From SYFY01 sp041752315 (GTDB taxonomy: Bacteria > Pseudomonadota > Gammaproteobacteria > Pseudomonadales > Azotimanducaceae), in contig JBGSHJ010000050.1 of assembly GCA_041752315.1 (NCBI GenBank), positions 62,001 to 126,000 of the forward strand: DNA of 64,000 nucleotides, in the 5' to 3' direction. The first letter of the stretch is position 1. The number at the start of each line of letters is the position of its first letter. Positions 54,581-63,637 of the stretch are shown in pieces. The translations under genes were made by a program, and so were the position numbers. Under the pieces are notes generated by a model. It did no database searches. It had not been told where the DNA came from and worked only from the letters and a program-made list of their open reading frames with translations.

Positions 54581-55833
54581 CAGCGCTCCTCGATGGTGAG
54601 CGCCGAGAGCTTTCCGGAATTGCCAAGAACAAACAGCGTGCCATCGGCGACTGACATGCCACTGCGCAAACCGTTGCCGTCTATCTTGCGGCGACCGAGG
54701 AAACGTCCGTCGCTCTGCGCAAGCACATGCAGGTACCCATCGTCGTCCCCTACCACGAGATAATTCGAAAAGGCTACAGGCGGTGACAGACGACGGCGCT
54801 TCAAGGCATCCTGCGTCCATATGACTTCGCCTGTATCCCGGTCAAAGGCGGTGATGATATCGGCCTCATCAACGGCATAGATCTGACGATAACCTTCTGC
54901 GAGATCAAGATTGGTGGAAATGTCCCGCTCCCAGATCTGCGAGCCATCACGCTGTCGGAGGGCCTTGATCCTGCCCTGAAACGACGCCACATAGATGTTG
55001 CCCGTTGAAATCAGCGGAGTGCCATCAACATCAACAATTCGATCCAGTTCGGATCGGCCTTCCGGCAACATGACCCGTTGCTCCCAGATCGGTTCACCAT
55101 TTTCCGCACGGATGGCACTGACCTTGCCATTTGGAAAGCCCGTCACTACAGCACCGGAGGAATACACCGGTGAGCTGGTGCCACGCAGGGTCAGCACCGG
55201 TACCTGATTGTTGAAACTCCAGACCTGCACGCCGGTCTCGGCGTTGAGCGCCACCAGTCGGCCGTCGACCGTCTGGGTAAATACCATGCCGTCTTCGGCT
55301 ACCGACGCGGACAGCACCTCACTGCGCACATCAGAGCGCCACAGTTGTGTGCCATCCCCTGCGGAAAGAGCGACCACAAACCCATTCACGGTACCTACCA
55401 GGATCATTCCCGAACCACTGCCCAGGCCACCGACAAAGCTGGGATCCCGGCGATCAAAAAAATTCAGGCTTGAGAGAATGCCGCGCTTCAGCGGATCTAC
55501 CCTGGCATCCCATGCACGCTTGCCGGAATAACGATCATACGCAGCAACATAACCGTAACCATCTGCGGCGTAGATGCGGTCCGCAAGAACCAGGGGGCGC
55601 AGTCGAAGGTACTTCTTCCCCAGCCCGCTGCCGATTCCGCGTTTCCATTCGGTGTTGATCTTTACTTCAGGTTTGGCGATCTTGACCAGTTCAGCCGGCT
55701 CCAGCGGGTCCTTGTCGTCCTCATCGTCAACCCAGGGCAACCAGGAGAACCAGGAACATCCACCCAACAGAAGCATCAACGCAAACAGCAGACCGGTTCT
55801 GGCAAATGTCGGATTATGGAGCATCGTCGGCAT
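54580..55833 (-). CDS. bamB: Outer-membrane assembly lipoprotein BamB
   Basis: The protein begins with a lipoprotein signal (lipobox LLGGC) and continues as an eight-bladed PQQ-like beta-propeller, seen in repeats such as VAAYDRYSGKRAWDARV and LVALNAETGVQVWSFNNQV. BamB is part of the BAM complex that inserts outer-membrane proteins. Starts at 55833 and 55824 are both possible; both overlap the yfgM stop. It is co-transcribed with yfgM and der. Confidence 0.95.
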   Translation of the reverse strand: MPTMLHNPTFARTGLLFALMLLLGGCSWFSWLPWVDDEDDKDPLEPAELVKIAKPEVKINTEWKRGIGSGLGKKYLRLRPLVLADRIYAADGYGYVAAYDRYSGKRAWDARVDPLKRGILSSLNFFDRRDPSFVGGLGSGSGMILVGTVNGFVVALSAGDGTQLWRSDVRSEVLSASVAEDGMVFTQTVDGRLVALNAETGVQVWSFNNQVPVLTLRGTSSPVYSSGAVVTGFPNGKVSAIRAENGEPIWEQRVMLPEGRSELDRIVDVDGTPLISTGNIYVASFQGRIKALRQRDGSQIWERDISTNLDLAEGYRQIYAVDEADIITAFDRDTGEVIWTQDALKRRRLSPPVAFSNYLVVGDDDGYLHVLAQSDGRFLGRRKIDGNGLRSGMSVADGTLFVLGNSGKLSALTIEER

Positions 55834-56662
55834 CCGCTGATTTGGCTGGTGCTTCGCCCGTTGCAGCGTCGCCAGCTGTCGAGGATTCTGAAGCTTCTGC
55901 TGCCGGTGCATCCGGAGCCTGCGTCACTGGCATGGCCTCCTTGGTCGCAATATCGCTCACCACCGGGGCTTCTTCCCCTGTTTCAGTGGACGAGTCAGCC
56001 GTTGTGTCTGCCTTCGTGTCGGTTGCTTTGTCAGAAACTCCGGGAACAGCCGCATTGTTCACCTTGGCTTCGAGCAGTGGATCCTTCTGACCTTCTTCCA
56101 GGGAGGCCAGCGCAGCGGCATAGGCCTGATGCGCCTGTTCGCGCTCGTCCCTGGCCATGTGAATGTCACCTTTCAACTCCAGGGCCAGATTTTTGTAGCC
56201 TTCACCACTGACCCTGTCGAGAAGCTTCAGTGCCTCGTCGGATCGATCCAGGCCCTGCAGCACGCGGGCCTGGCGCAGAATGGCCAGATTGCGCAGGAGA
56301 GCATCATCCGAACCATCGATGACCGTCTGCAACAGAGGTTCGGCCTTCTCGAGCTCCCCGGCCTCCGCAGCCCTGGCCGCTTGCCGGAACAGCACAAAAC
56401 TGTGGTACGCACCACCTTTGGCCTGCGCTTCCAGCTCGGCCAGCACACTCTCCTGCTTTGCCTCGTCTTCACCGGCATCGAGCCAGGATTGATAGAGCGA
56501 AGACGCCTTGAGCGCTTTGTCCAGCGTGTGCTGCTGGTTCCACTGCCAGCCTAGATAACCACCCACCGCAACCAGCAGGCCTGCCAGCAACCAGATGCCA
56601 TAACGCTGCCACCAGTTGCGCAGCGATTCCAGCTGCTCGTCTTCACTCAGGTACTCGGACAC
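55814..56662 (-). CDS. yfgM: YfgM family ancillary SecYEG translocon subunit
   Basis: The 282-residue protein has one membrane helix (about 22-40: IWLLAGLLVAVGGYLGWQW) followed by periplasmic TPR-like repeats and an acidic, Ala/Asp-rich tail of about 80 residues. YfgM associates with PpiD and SecYEG and assists periplasmic protein folding. It starts at GTG 56662 behind GAGGA. The tail is longer than in enterics (about 206 residues). It lies between hisS and bamB, the usual place. Confidence 0.9.
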   Translation of the reverse strand: MSEYLSEDEQLESLRNWWQRYGIWLLAGLLVAVGGYLGWQWNQQHTLDKALKASSLYQSWLDAGEDEAKQESVLAELEAQAKGGAYHSFVLFRQAARAAEAGELEKAEPLLQTVIDGSDDALLRNLAILRQARVLQGLDRSDEALKLLDRVSGEGYKNLALELKGDIHMARDEREQAHQAYAAALASLEEGQKDPLLEAKVNNAAVPGVSDKATDTKADTTADSSTETGEEAPVVSDIATKEAMPVTQAPDAPAAEASESSTAGDAATGEAPAKSADADDAP

Positions 56663-56678
56663 AACTTGCTTCCTCGAA

Positions 56679-58004
56679 CTATTGGGGGGCTGACCGGTGA
56701 GGGGTGGGCCCTTGGGGGGCTGGCGAAGCCCGCCGGATGCCGCGCGCAACATGCGTGATGAGGGCCTCGGGAGTCAACTCCAATTGCTCTCCATCCCCGG
56801 CCCGCAGCGGCTTCAGGGTCAGTACGCCCCGTGCCACTTCATCGACGCCGATGATGACGGCAAAACGTGCGCCGCTGTCATCGGCCTTCTTGAATTGTGC
56901 TTTCAGTTTGGCGCCACCCAACCCGGTACGAACACGAAGGTTCGGCAAACCGGTGCGCAATTGCCGGGCGACGTCCATCGCCTGTCCGGCCAGGCTCGCA
57001 TCCTGGATGCAGATGAACACATCCGTGCTCTGGCCGGCTTCCAGCGCCTGTGGCTGCATGACTTCGTGCAGCAGGACCACACGTTCGATGCCCATCGCAA
57101 ACCCCGCAGCCGGGGTCGGTCGACCGCCAAGCGTCTCGACCAGACCGTCGTATCGACCTCCCGCGCAGATGGTGCCCTGTGCGCCCAGGCGTTGGGTCGT
57201 CCACTCGAAAACCGTGTGCGTGTAATAGTCCAGACCCCGAACCAGAGCCGGATTCAGGACAAACGGGATCTGCAGCTCGGACAGCAGGCCCTGCAGCGCC
57301 TCAAAACTGGCGCGGCTCTCATGGTCCACATACTGGGGAAGCTCTGGTGCACCCTGGATGATTTCCCGGGTACGAGGGTCCTTGCTGTCGAGTATGCGCA
57401 GGGGATTTGTCTTCAGACGACGCTGGCTGTCTGCATCCAGTTCACCCGCAAAAGGTGCCAGGTAGTCCAGCAGCGCCGCGCGATAGGCGAGCCGGCTGTC
57501 GCGTGAACCCAGCGTGTTCACTTCAAGCGTAACGGCATCGGCGATTCCCAGCGCCTGCCAGCAGGCATGACTCATATCCAGCAGTTCGAAGTCCACGTCA
57601 GGACCGCGCAGGCCAAACGCTTCCGCGCCAATCTGCGTGAACTGGCGATAGCGCCCCTTCTGTGGCCGCTCGTAGCGGAACATCGGGCCCGAGTAAAAAA
57701 CACGCTGAACCTGGTTGTACAGGGAACCCGCTTCTTCCAGGGCCCGTACACACCCTGCCGTGCCTTCCGGACGCAACGCGATGCTGTCGCCATCACGATC
57801 CTGGAGGACATACATTTCCTTTTCGACGATGTCGGTGGCTTCTCCTACCCCTCGGCTGAAGAGTTCGGTTGCTTCCAGCAGCGGCAGTTGTACTTCCTCG
57901 TAGGCGTATTGCAGGAACACCTGACGTACCAGATCTTCAACAAAACGAAAGCGGCGTGCTTCGGCTGGAAGTACTACGCGCATGCCTCGAACGGTCTGCA
58001 ACAT
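56679..58004 (-). CDS. hisS: Histidyl-tRNA synthetase
   Basis: The 441-residue class II synthetase opens MLQTVRGMRVVLPAEARRF. It has motif 2 (FYSGPMFRYERPQKGRYRQF), the histidine-binding ALVRGLDYYTHTVFEW and motif 3 (AAGFAMGIERVVLL). It charges tRNA-His. In gammaproteobacteria ispG normally lies just upstream; here it is absent and rodZ is 97 bases away. The frame extends to 58286 and includes a CPIC motif, but the extension overlaps rodZ and is unlikely to be real. Confidence 0.95.
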   Translation of the reverse strand: MLQTVRGMRVVLPAEARRFRFVEDLVRQVFLQYAYEEVQLPLLEATELFSRGVGEATDIVEKEMYVLQDRDGDSIALRPEGTAGCVRALEEAGSLYNQVQRVFYSGPMFRYERPQKGRYRQFTQIGAEAFGLRGPDVDFELLDMSHACWQALGIADAVTLEVNTLGSRDSRLAYRAALLDYLAPFAGELDADSQRRLKTNPLRILDSKDPRTREIIQGAPELPQYVDHESRASFEALQGLLSELQIPFVLNPALVRGLDYYTHTVFEWTTQRLGAQGTICAGGRYDGLVETLGGRPTPAAGFAMGIERVVLLHEVMQPQALEAGQSTDVFICIQDASLAGQAMDVARQLRTGLPNLRVRTGLGGAKLKAQFKKADDSGARFAVIIGVDEVARGVLTLKPLRAGDGEQLELTPEALITHVARGIRRASPAPQGPTPHRSAPQ

Positions 58005-58101
58005 CTGATGGTCCGTACCTGTGTTCTTCTGTGGTTCGTCTGCGTGACCCGCCCTGCAAATCGGGCAGGTCAGGGTTTCCCTTTCCGTCGCACCGGCGCT
58101 G

Positions 58102-59139
58102 TCACTGCGGTGCCGGCCGCTCGTCAGCGTGCGCCAGGGGCGTGTCACCCACCTTGAGCGTGGCGACGTTGTTGCGCATGTATGGCTGCAGCGGGATTGG
58201 TACACCATTCCACTGCAGGGTTGTACCCGGCGCGTTCCCCAGCAGAAGATCAAACGGACCCGTGCCGAGCAGTTCGATCGCGCCACCCGCTCGTCCCATG
58301 TCGCTGAAGAGCATCTTGCCGTTGATGTCCTTCACCCGTACCCAGCAATCCGCAACAAAATCCAGACGGATGCGGTCGGTGCCACGGTTCAGACGCCTTG
58401 GCTTGATCGTCGTTGCTGCATCTCCCTGAGCGGATACCTCGACAGCGTCAATCACAGGGTCGATATCTGTCGACAGAAGACTGACCAGCTTGTCCACCCC
58501 TTCGACAGCCTCCCCCGTTGGTGGCGAATCGGCGCCGTCGGTATCGATCTCGACCAGAACGGGAGCATCGGAAGCAGGCGTGCCGGCAGAATCGACGGGC
58601 CCGTCGTTCGGCAGTGGGGCGAGGCGCGCAGGGGTGTTGTTGTCCCTGGACAGAGGCGGTTCCTGCGCTTTCGAATCACCTGCATAGTCCCCCTGGCCGT
58701 CCGCCGCAGAGGGTTCCTGCGCAACGGTTTTTTCATCCATGGATACCGCATCCTGCGGTGTTGTTCCCAGCAGATAAAACACCGTGACAAGCAGGAGCAG
58801 CGATGCCACCAATGCACCGGCAACCGGCCAGAGCCATTTATTGGATGCCAGAGGTTTTGGAACCTTGACCGGTGTCGCGACGGGACGTCTTTCGCTGTTC
58901 AGTGCCGCGACCAGGGGTTCAGGATCGAGTCGGAGCAACCTGGCATAGTTGCGGACATAACCGCGCAGGAATACAGGCTCCGGTTGACGTGCGCGGTCAT
59001 CGTCCTCGATGGCGACCACCGTGGATTCCAGCAGGTTCAGCGCTTCGGCAATCTCCCGACGTGACAGTCCGAGTGCTTCACGAGCACTGCGAAGGACACG
59101 TCCTGCGGAATCGGCGCCTACTGGCTCGGTACCGGGCAC
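58102..59139 (-). CDS. rodZ: Cytoskeleton protein RodZ
   Basis: The 345-residue protein has an N-terminal helix-turn-helix (LRSAREALGLSRREIAEALNL), a single membrane helix (LWPVAGALVASLLLLVTVF), a low-complexity acidic linker and a C-terminal DUF4115 beta domain (LDFVADCWVRVKDINGKML). RodZ links MreB to the cell wall machinery. It starts at GTG 59139 with AGGGAAG upstream, overlapping the pilF stop by 22 bases. Confidence 0.92.
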   Translation of the reverse strand: MPGTEPVGADSAGRVLRSAREALGLSRREIAEALNLLESTVVAIEDDDRARQPEPVFLRGYVRNYARLLRLDPEPLVAALNSERRPVATPVKVPKPLASNKWLWPVAGALVASLLLLVTVFYLLGTTPQDAVSMDEKTVAQEPSAADGQGDYAGDSKAQEPPLSRDNNTPARLAPLPNDGPVDSAGTPASDAPVLVEIDTDGADSPPTGEAVEGVDKLVSLLSTDIDPVIDAVEVSAQGDAATTIKPRRLNRGTDRIRLDFVADCWVRVKDINGKMLFSDMGRAGGAIELLGTGPFDLLLGNAPGTTLQWNGVPIPLQPYMRNNVATLKVGDTPLAHADERPAPQ

Positions 59140-59885
59140 GACGCCGCTTCCCTGGAATTTGGAAACAGGTTTTTCAGCGCCATGGCCGCGCTTGCCACCT
59201 GATCCGGGTTGTTGGCAGCCGCACCCAGTTTCATGCCGAGGCACAGGCTGCGAGCACTGGGTTTGGCGTATTTCTTGAATTCTTCATACCGCTGGAAAGC
59301 AAGCCCCAGTTCACCTCGATCAAACGCCATGTAACCCAGTTCGAGGGCACTCACAGGCTGATTCCGGTTCAGACTCAATGCACGTTCAAAAGCTGCGGCG
59401 GCGGCAGTCAGATCGCCTCTCTTGAGCTCCACCAGTCCCAGGTTTTCGAAGGCTTGCGGGCGTGCACGATACTCCGTGTCCTTGACGACTTTCTTGAGCT
59501 GCGTGGTGGCTTCATCCAGGCGGTCACGCCGGAACAGGAATGCGCCATAGTTGTTGAGCGCCTGGGGATCCTTCGGGTCCAGGCGCAGCGCCTTGCGATA
59601 GTAGTTCTCAGCCAGTTCGTACTCTTCTTCCGCCTCGTAGGCGACAGCGAACAGCACATGCGCTTCGACAGAGCCGGGATCAAAGACAAGCGCCTTTTCC
59701 AGCGCACGTTTGGCGTTGGACCAGCTGCCAATGCCGATGTATCCCCTGCCGACGGCAATCTGGGCCTGCGCCCGCTCGGCCTTCGGTGCAGGTTCCGGCA
59801 GTCCGCCGCTGGATTGTGTCACACAGCCAGCCAGCAACAGCACTGTCAACCACAGGACTGACAACGTCCAGACCGCATGCCTCAT
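59118..59885 (-). CDS. pilF: Type IV pilus assembly lipoprotein PilF/PilW
   Basis: The 255-residue protein has a lipoprotein signal (LLLAGC) and TPR repeats (about 45-235: IGIGSWSNAKRALEKALVF, AENYYRKALRLDPKDPQAL). PilF/PilW helps the PilQ secretin reach and assemble in the outer membrane. Its start overlaps the rlmN stop by four bases, so the two are translationally coupled. Type IV pili genes are not seen elsewhere here. Confidence 0.93.
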   Translation of the reverse strand: MRHAVWTLSVLWLTVLLLAGCVTQSSGGLPEPAPKAERAQAQIAVGRGYIGIGSWSNAKRALEKALVFDPGSVEAHVLFAVAYEAEEEYELAENYYRKALRLDPKDPQALNNYGAFLFRRDRLDEATTQLKKVVKDTEYRARPQAFENLGLVELKRGDLTAAAAAFERALSLNRNQPVSALELGYMAFDRGELGLAFQRYEEFKKYAKPSARSLCLGMKLGAAANNPDQVASAAMALKNLFPNSREAASCPVPSQ

Positions 59886-61009
59886 GCAAGCTCCTGCAAC
59901 GACAACCGGGTCGCCTCCGGCCTTTCGCTATCCCGATTGCGATAACGCTCCTGACGACGTGTTCGATCCGTCACCTGGCCAACCAGCTGTCCGCAGGCCG
60001 CTGCAATATCTTCGCCACGCGTCGTCCGGAGCATCGTGGCGTAACCCTGATTGAGCAGCAGTGTCTGAAAGTTGCGCACCGACTCCATGCTCGGCCGCTC
60101 GAACCCGGAGCCAGGGAAAGGATTGAAAGGAATCAGGTTGATCTTGCAGCGTACGTCGCGCAAGAGCAATGCCAGTTCATTGGCTTCACGCAAACTGTCG
60201 TTGACACCACGCAACAGCGTGTACTCGATCGTCAGGCTCCGCTTTTCACCCAGTACGCTCAGATACTCCCGACAGGCAGACAGGAGTTCGCTGATCGGGT
60301 ACTTCCTGTTCAGTGGTACCAGCTGATCACGCAGCTCGTCTCGCGGTGCATGCAGCGAGATGGCGAGGGAGACATCCGTCAACGCGGCAAGCTTGCGGAT
60401 ACCGGGCACCATGCCTGCGGTGCTGACCGTCACACGACGCTTGGAGATGCCGAACACCAGGTCATCCATCAGCAGCGAGGTGGCATCCAGCACGTTGTCA
60501 AAATTCAGCAGGGGCTCACCCATGCCCATGAACACGATGTTGGTCACCGCCTCGCCGCGTGTGGCGAGATCACCGTTGGCAATCAGCACCTGACCGATGA
60601 TGTCTTCCACCGACAGATTGCCATTGAAGCCCTGCTTGCCGGTTGCACAGAACGTGCAGTCGAGCATGCAGCCGACCTGCGATGAAACACACAGCGTATT
60701 GCGGCCACGATCAGGAATGAGCACGGTTTCGACGCAGTTGCCGTTGGTCACGCGCACCACCCACTTGATGGTGCCATCGACACTGCGCGCCACGGAGTGG
60801 ATTTCCGGGAGACGAAAGTTCAGCGTGGCTGACAGCCAGTCGCGCTGCAGGCGAGAAAGATCCGTCATCGCCTGAACGTCCGTGATGCCCTGGTGGTAAA
60901 CCCACTTCATCAACTGCCGGGCACGAAACTTCTGGTGCCCGGCGGCGACAAAAAATGCCTCCAGCTTGTCCCTGGTGAACGAATAGAAGCTGGTTGCGCC
61001 GCTGCTCAT
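59882..61009 (-). CDS. rlmN: Dual-specificity RNA methyltransferase RlmN
   Basis: The 375-residue radical SAM enzyme carries the CX3CX2C cluster motif (C114, C118, C121, in CMLDCTFCATG) and MGMGEPLLNF. It methylates A2503 of 23S rRNA and A37 of some tRNAs. The start at 61009 (MSSGATSFYSF) follows ndk by four bases; the longer frame upstream overlaps ndk. The C-terminal Arg-rich tail (RTRRQERYRNRDSER) is extended and may help RNA binding. Confidence 0.95.
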   Translation of the reverse strand: MSSGATSFYSFTRDKLEAFFVAAGHQKFRARQLMKWVYHQGITDVQAMTDLSRLQRDWLSATLNFRLPEIHSVARSVDGTIKWVVRVTNGNCVETVLIPDRGRNTLCVSSQVGCMLDCTFCATGKQGFNGNLSVEDIIGQVLIANGDLATRGEAVTNIVFMGMGEPLLNFDNVLDATSLLMDDLVFGISKRRVTVSTAGMVPGIRKLAALTDVSLAISLHAPRDELRDQLVPLNRKYPISELLSACREYLSVLGEKRSLTIEYTLLRGVNDSLREANELALLLRDVRCKINLIPFNPFPGSGFERPSMESVRNFQTLLLNQGYATMLRTTRGEDIAAACGQLVGQVTDRTRRQERYRNRDSERPEATRLSLQELA

Positions 61010-61013
61010 GGTG

Positions 61014-61442
61014 TCAATTGCGGGAACAGACTTCGTCAGCCGAGAAAAAATACGCGATCTCGCGTGCGGCCGCAGCCGGAGAATCCGAGCCATGAACGGC
61101 ATTGGCGTCGATGGACTCGGCAAAGTCTGCACGAATGGTGCCCGGCTCCGCATCAGCGGGGTTGGTCGCGCCCATCAGCTTGCGATTCACTGCGATGGCA
61201 TTTTCTCCTTCAAGAACCTGAACCACGACCGGACCGGAACGCATGTAGTCACAAAGGGCCGAGAAGAATTTCTTGCCTTCATGTTCCGCGTAAAAACCTC
61301 TCACCTGCTCCTCGGTCATTCGCATCATGCGCGCTGCGACAATACGCAGCCCGCCTTTTTCGAAGCGGGAATAGATCTCGCCGATGATGTTCCGTTGAAC
61401 AGCATCAGGCTTGAGGATGGAAAGGGTTCGTTCGACGGTCAT
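61014..61442 (-). CDS. ndk: Nucleoside diphosphate kinase
   Basis: The 142-residue enzyme has the catalytic H117 in NAVHGSDS and the opening VERTLSILKPDAVQRNIIG. It moves the terminal phosphate between nucleoside tri- and diphosphates to balance NTP pools. It starts at 61442; a -10-like TATAAT (61592-61587) lies upstream. It is between iscS and rlmN, the usual gammaproteobacterial setting. Confidence 0.95.
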   Translation of the reverse strand: MTVERTLSILKPDAVQRNIIGEIYSRFEKGGLRIVAARMMRMTEEQVRGFYAEHEGKKFFSALCDYMRSGPVVVQVLEGENAIAVNRKLMGATNPADAEPGTIRADFAESIDANAVHGSDSPAAAAREIAYFFSADEVCSRN

Positions 61443-61586
61443 GTGATCACTCCAGGGCTGAATGCATTGACAAAATGTGCTGCTGCTCGTCCAGAGATCT
61501 CCGTCAGATCCGGCAGACACTCGATAAAGTCGCCTATCTCTTTGAATTTATTGAGATTTTAGGCGTTAGTCCGATTTGGGCGGCGT

Positions 61587-61592
61587 ATTATA
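61587..61592 (-). promoter_or_regulatory. -10 box candidate of the ndk operon
   Basis: On the reverse strand TATAAT is a perfect -10 hexamer, 145 bases before the ndk start. A TTGACG sits immediately upstream, too close to be its -35, and the sequence 17 bases upstream (GGTGGT) is a poor -35, so only the -10 is supported. Confidence 0.4.
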
Positions 61593-61639
61593 CGTCAAGC
61601 CCCCGGGATACCACCGCAATTTCATGCCGCGCCTCCCCC

Positions 61640-61741
61640 GGTGGTATTTGCCGCAGGTGAGTTTCCCTGTTCTGGTGGAATTCGGCGAAGGTGAGTTCTG
61701 CTTCCCTCTGATGGAATTCGCCGAAGGTGAATTCCATCGGG
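61640..61741. repeat. Three imperfect tandem repeats of about 34-36 bp
   Basis: Units begin at 61640, 61674 and 61710 and share the core TGGAATTCGCCGAAGGTGA with variations. Each carries one or two GAATTC or near-GAATTC sites. The region lies between ndk and iscS and ends in a run of ten G (61739-61748). Confidence 0.75.
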
Positions 61742-61748
61742 GGGGGGG
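61739..61748 (+). other. G10 homopolymer
   Basis: Ten consecutive G form a slippage-prone tract next to the tandem repeats, 22 bases beyond the iscS stop. It is not inside a supported gene. Confidence 0.8.
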
Positions 61749-61769
61749 CTGCTACCACCCACCTTGCTT

Positions 61770-62933
61770 TCAGTCAGGCAGACGCAATCGACCAACCACT
61801 TCAGCCACCCGCCGACCGGTGTGATCGATGTCGGCCTCGGTGGTGAAACGACCCACACTGAAGCGAACAGACGCATGCGCCAGTGCGTCCGGAACTCCGA
61901 TACCACGCAGCACATAGGATGGTTCGACCGAAGCCGATGTGCAGGCAGAACCCGATGACACCGCGATGTCATCCAGTGCAAGCAGGAGTGTCTCGCCATC
62001 AATGCCACCAAAACCGACATTCACGATTCCTGGCAATCTGGGAGCATCTCCGCCATGCAGTACGGTGTCGGGAATCTGCAGCAGATGGCCGAGCAGCCGA
62101 TTGCGCAATCGGGTCAACCGCGCGTTTTCGTCGATCATTCTTTCGCCCATCAGGCGGGCCGCCGTGCCCAGGCCGACCACCTGATGCGTCGCCAGCGTAC
62201 CGGAGCGCATGCCAAATTCATGGCCACCTCCGTGAATCATCGGGTGCAGTCGGACCGGTGGTTCGCGGCGGACATAAAGAACCCCTGCGCCCTTGGGTCC
62301 GTAGATCTTGTGGCCGGAGATCGACAGCAGGTCGATCGGCATCGTGCGGACATCGATCAACGCCTTGCCAAAACTCTGCGCTGCATCGCTGTGGAACAGA
62401 GTCCCGTTGGCACGACAGGCCGCGCCGATGCCGGCGATGTCATTGAGCACCCCGAGTTCGTTGTTGGCGTGCATGATCGAAACGATCAGCGTGTCGGGCC
62501 GGAGGGCCGCTGCGACCGTCTGTGGACTGATCGTTCCATTGTCTGCCGGGGTCAGCCAGGTCACCTCGAAACCCTGTGTTTCGAGGTACTTGCAGGTGTC
62601 GACAATGGCCTTGTGTTCGATGATGCAGGTGACGATATGTCTGCGTGTGGAACCCCGTGCACCTCCCGTTGCGCCAACCCCTTTCAGCGCGAGGTTGTCG
62701 GACTCCGTCGCGCCGGAGGTCCAGATGATCTCTCGTGGATCAGCGCCAATGAGTGCAGCGACCTCCGCTCGAGCCGTTTCAACAGCCTCTTCCGCCCGCC
62801 ATCCGAACACATGCGAGCGGGACGCGGGGTTGCCAAAATTGCCGGTGAACTCGAGACAAGCAGTCATCGCACCGGCGACGACGGGATCGACCGGCGTCGT
62901 GGCGGCGTAATCCAGATATACGGGATCCGTCAT
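61770..62933 (-). CDS. iscS: Cysteine desulfurase IscS
   Basis: The 387-residue PLP enzyme has the PLP lysine K209 in SGHKIYGPKG, the catalytic C331 in SGSACTSAS and NFGNPASRSH near the start. It takes sulfur from cysteine for Fe-S clusters and tRNA thiolation. It is 29 bases after iscR. Unlike enteric operons there is no iscU, iscA, hscB or hscA after it: ndk follows. Confidence 0.95.
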   Translation of the reverse strand: MTDPVYLDYAATTPVDPVVAGAMTACLEFTGNFGNPASRSHVFGWRAEEAVETARAEVAALIGADPREIIWTSGATESDNLALKGVGATGGARGSTRRHIVTCIIEHKAIVDTCKYLETQGFEVTWLTPADNGTISPQTVAAALRPDTLIVSIMHANNELGVLNDIAGIGAACRANGTLFHSDAAQSFGKALIDVRTMPIDLLSISGHKIYGPKGAGVLYVRREPPVRLHPMIHGGGHEFGMRSGTLATHQVVGLGTAARLMGERMIDENARLTRLRNRLLGHLLQIPDTVLHGGDAPRLPGIVNVGFGGIDGETLLLALDDIAVSSGSACTSASVEPSYVLRGIGVPDALAHASVRFSVGRFTTEADIDHTGRRVAEVVGRLRLPD

Positions 62934-62962
62934 GGTCTTGCGTGGTCTCTCTTGTCAGGCTG

Positions 62963-63442
62963 TCAGAGGTTGCGGGCGCGAATCAGTCCGAGTGCAAAAG
63001 GTGCAGCGCGATGCGGTTGTCCACCTGCCGTCGAAGTGTGGCCAGCCCGTTCGACCAGGCTGGCCAGCGTGATGCCACGCAGGAAGCCATCAATCTGGTC
63101 CGAAAGTTCAGACCACAGCTCGTGGGTCAGACACTGTTCGCCGTCCTGGCAATCTGCGGCGCCATGACAACGTGTTGCGTCAACGCCTTCACCGACGGCA
63201 ACTAGCACGTCGGAAATCGATACGGTGTCCGACCTCCGGCACAGCACATAACCTCCGCCAGGTCCACGCACCGATTCAATCAGTCCACCACGGCGCAGAC
63301 GGGCAAACAGCTGTTCCAGATAGGCACCGGGGATCCCCTGGCGCCGGGAGACGTCGAGAACACTGACCGGACCTGCACTGCCGTTCAGGGCGAGATCGAG
63401 CATCGCTGTGACCGCATAACGGCCCTTGGTAGTCAGACGCAT
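62963..63442 (-). CDS. iscR: Fe-S cluster regulator IscR
   Basis: The 159-residue Rrf2-family regulator has a winged helix-turn-helix (VSVLDVSRRQGIPGAYLEQLF and GGGYVLCRR). The Fe-S ligands C92, C98, C104 and H107 (C-x5-C-x5-C-x2-H) match those of the E. coli protein. It senses Fe-S status and represses its own promoter. An IscR type-1-like site lies about 38 bases before the start. iscS follows it. Confidence 0.96.
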   Translation of the reverse strand: MRLTTKGRYAVTAMLDLALNGSAGPVSVLDVSRRQGIPGAYLEQLFARLRRGGLIESVRGPGGGYVLCRRSDTVSISDVLVAVGEGVDATRCHGAADCQDGEQCLTHELWSELSDQIDGFLRGITLASLVERAGHTSTAGGQPHRAAPFALGLIRARNL

Positions 63443-63479
63443 CGAGCTGGTAATCCCAATTTACCTTCAGGAGTATGCA

Positions 63480-63504
63480 ATACCTGACCAAAACGGTCTA
63501 CTTT
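63480..63504. promoter_or_regulatory. IscR type-1-like binding site
   Basis: A 25-bp element, written on the plus strand ATACCTGACC then AAAACGGTCT then ACTTT, matches the type-1 IscR consensus at about 21 of 25 positions by my comparison. It contains the inverted repeat GACC-AAAAC-GGTC. It lies upstream of iscR (start 63442), fitting self-repression of the iscR-iscS unit. Confidence 0.72.
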
Positions 63505-63637
63505 TCGGCTGAGCACCTGGGAGGTTCGTCTGCCATCCGCTTTCGATTCGACAGGACACCTGGAAACCGAGCCTGCCATGAACAGGAGATAAACAGGCTA
63601 AAGTAGCGCCTCCAGGCTGCTGTGCGGAAAACCTACG

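Noticed and set aside
58005..58286. HisS N-terminal extension with a CPIC motif
   Set aside because: It overlaps rodZ, and the normal HisS N-terminus starts at 58004.
61739..61748. G10 tract as a phase-variation switch of a gene
   Set aside because: It does not lie inside a supported coding sequence or between a clear -35 and -10, so only variability, not switching, can be proposed.
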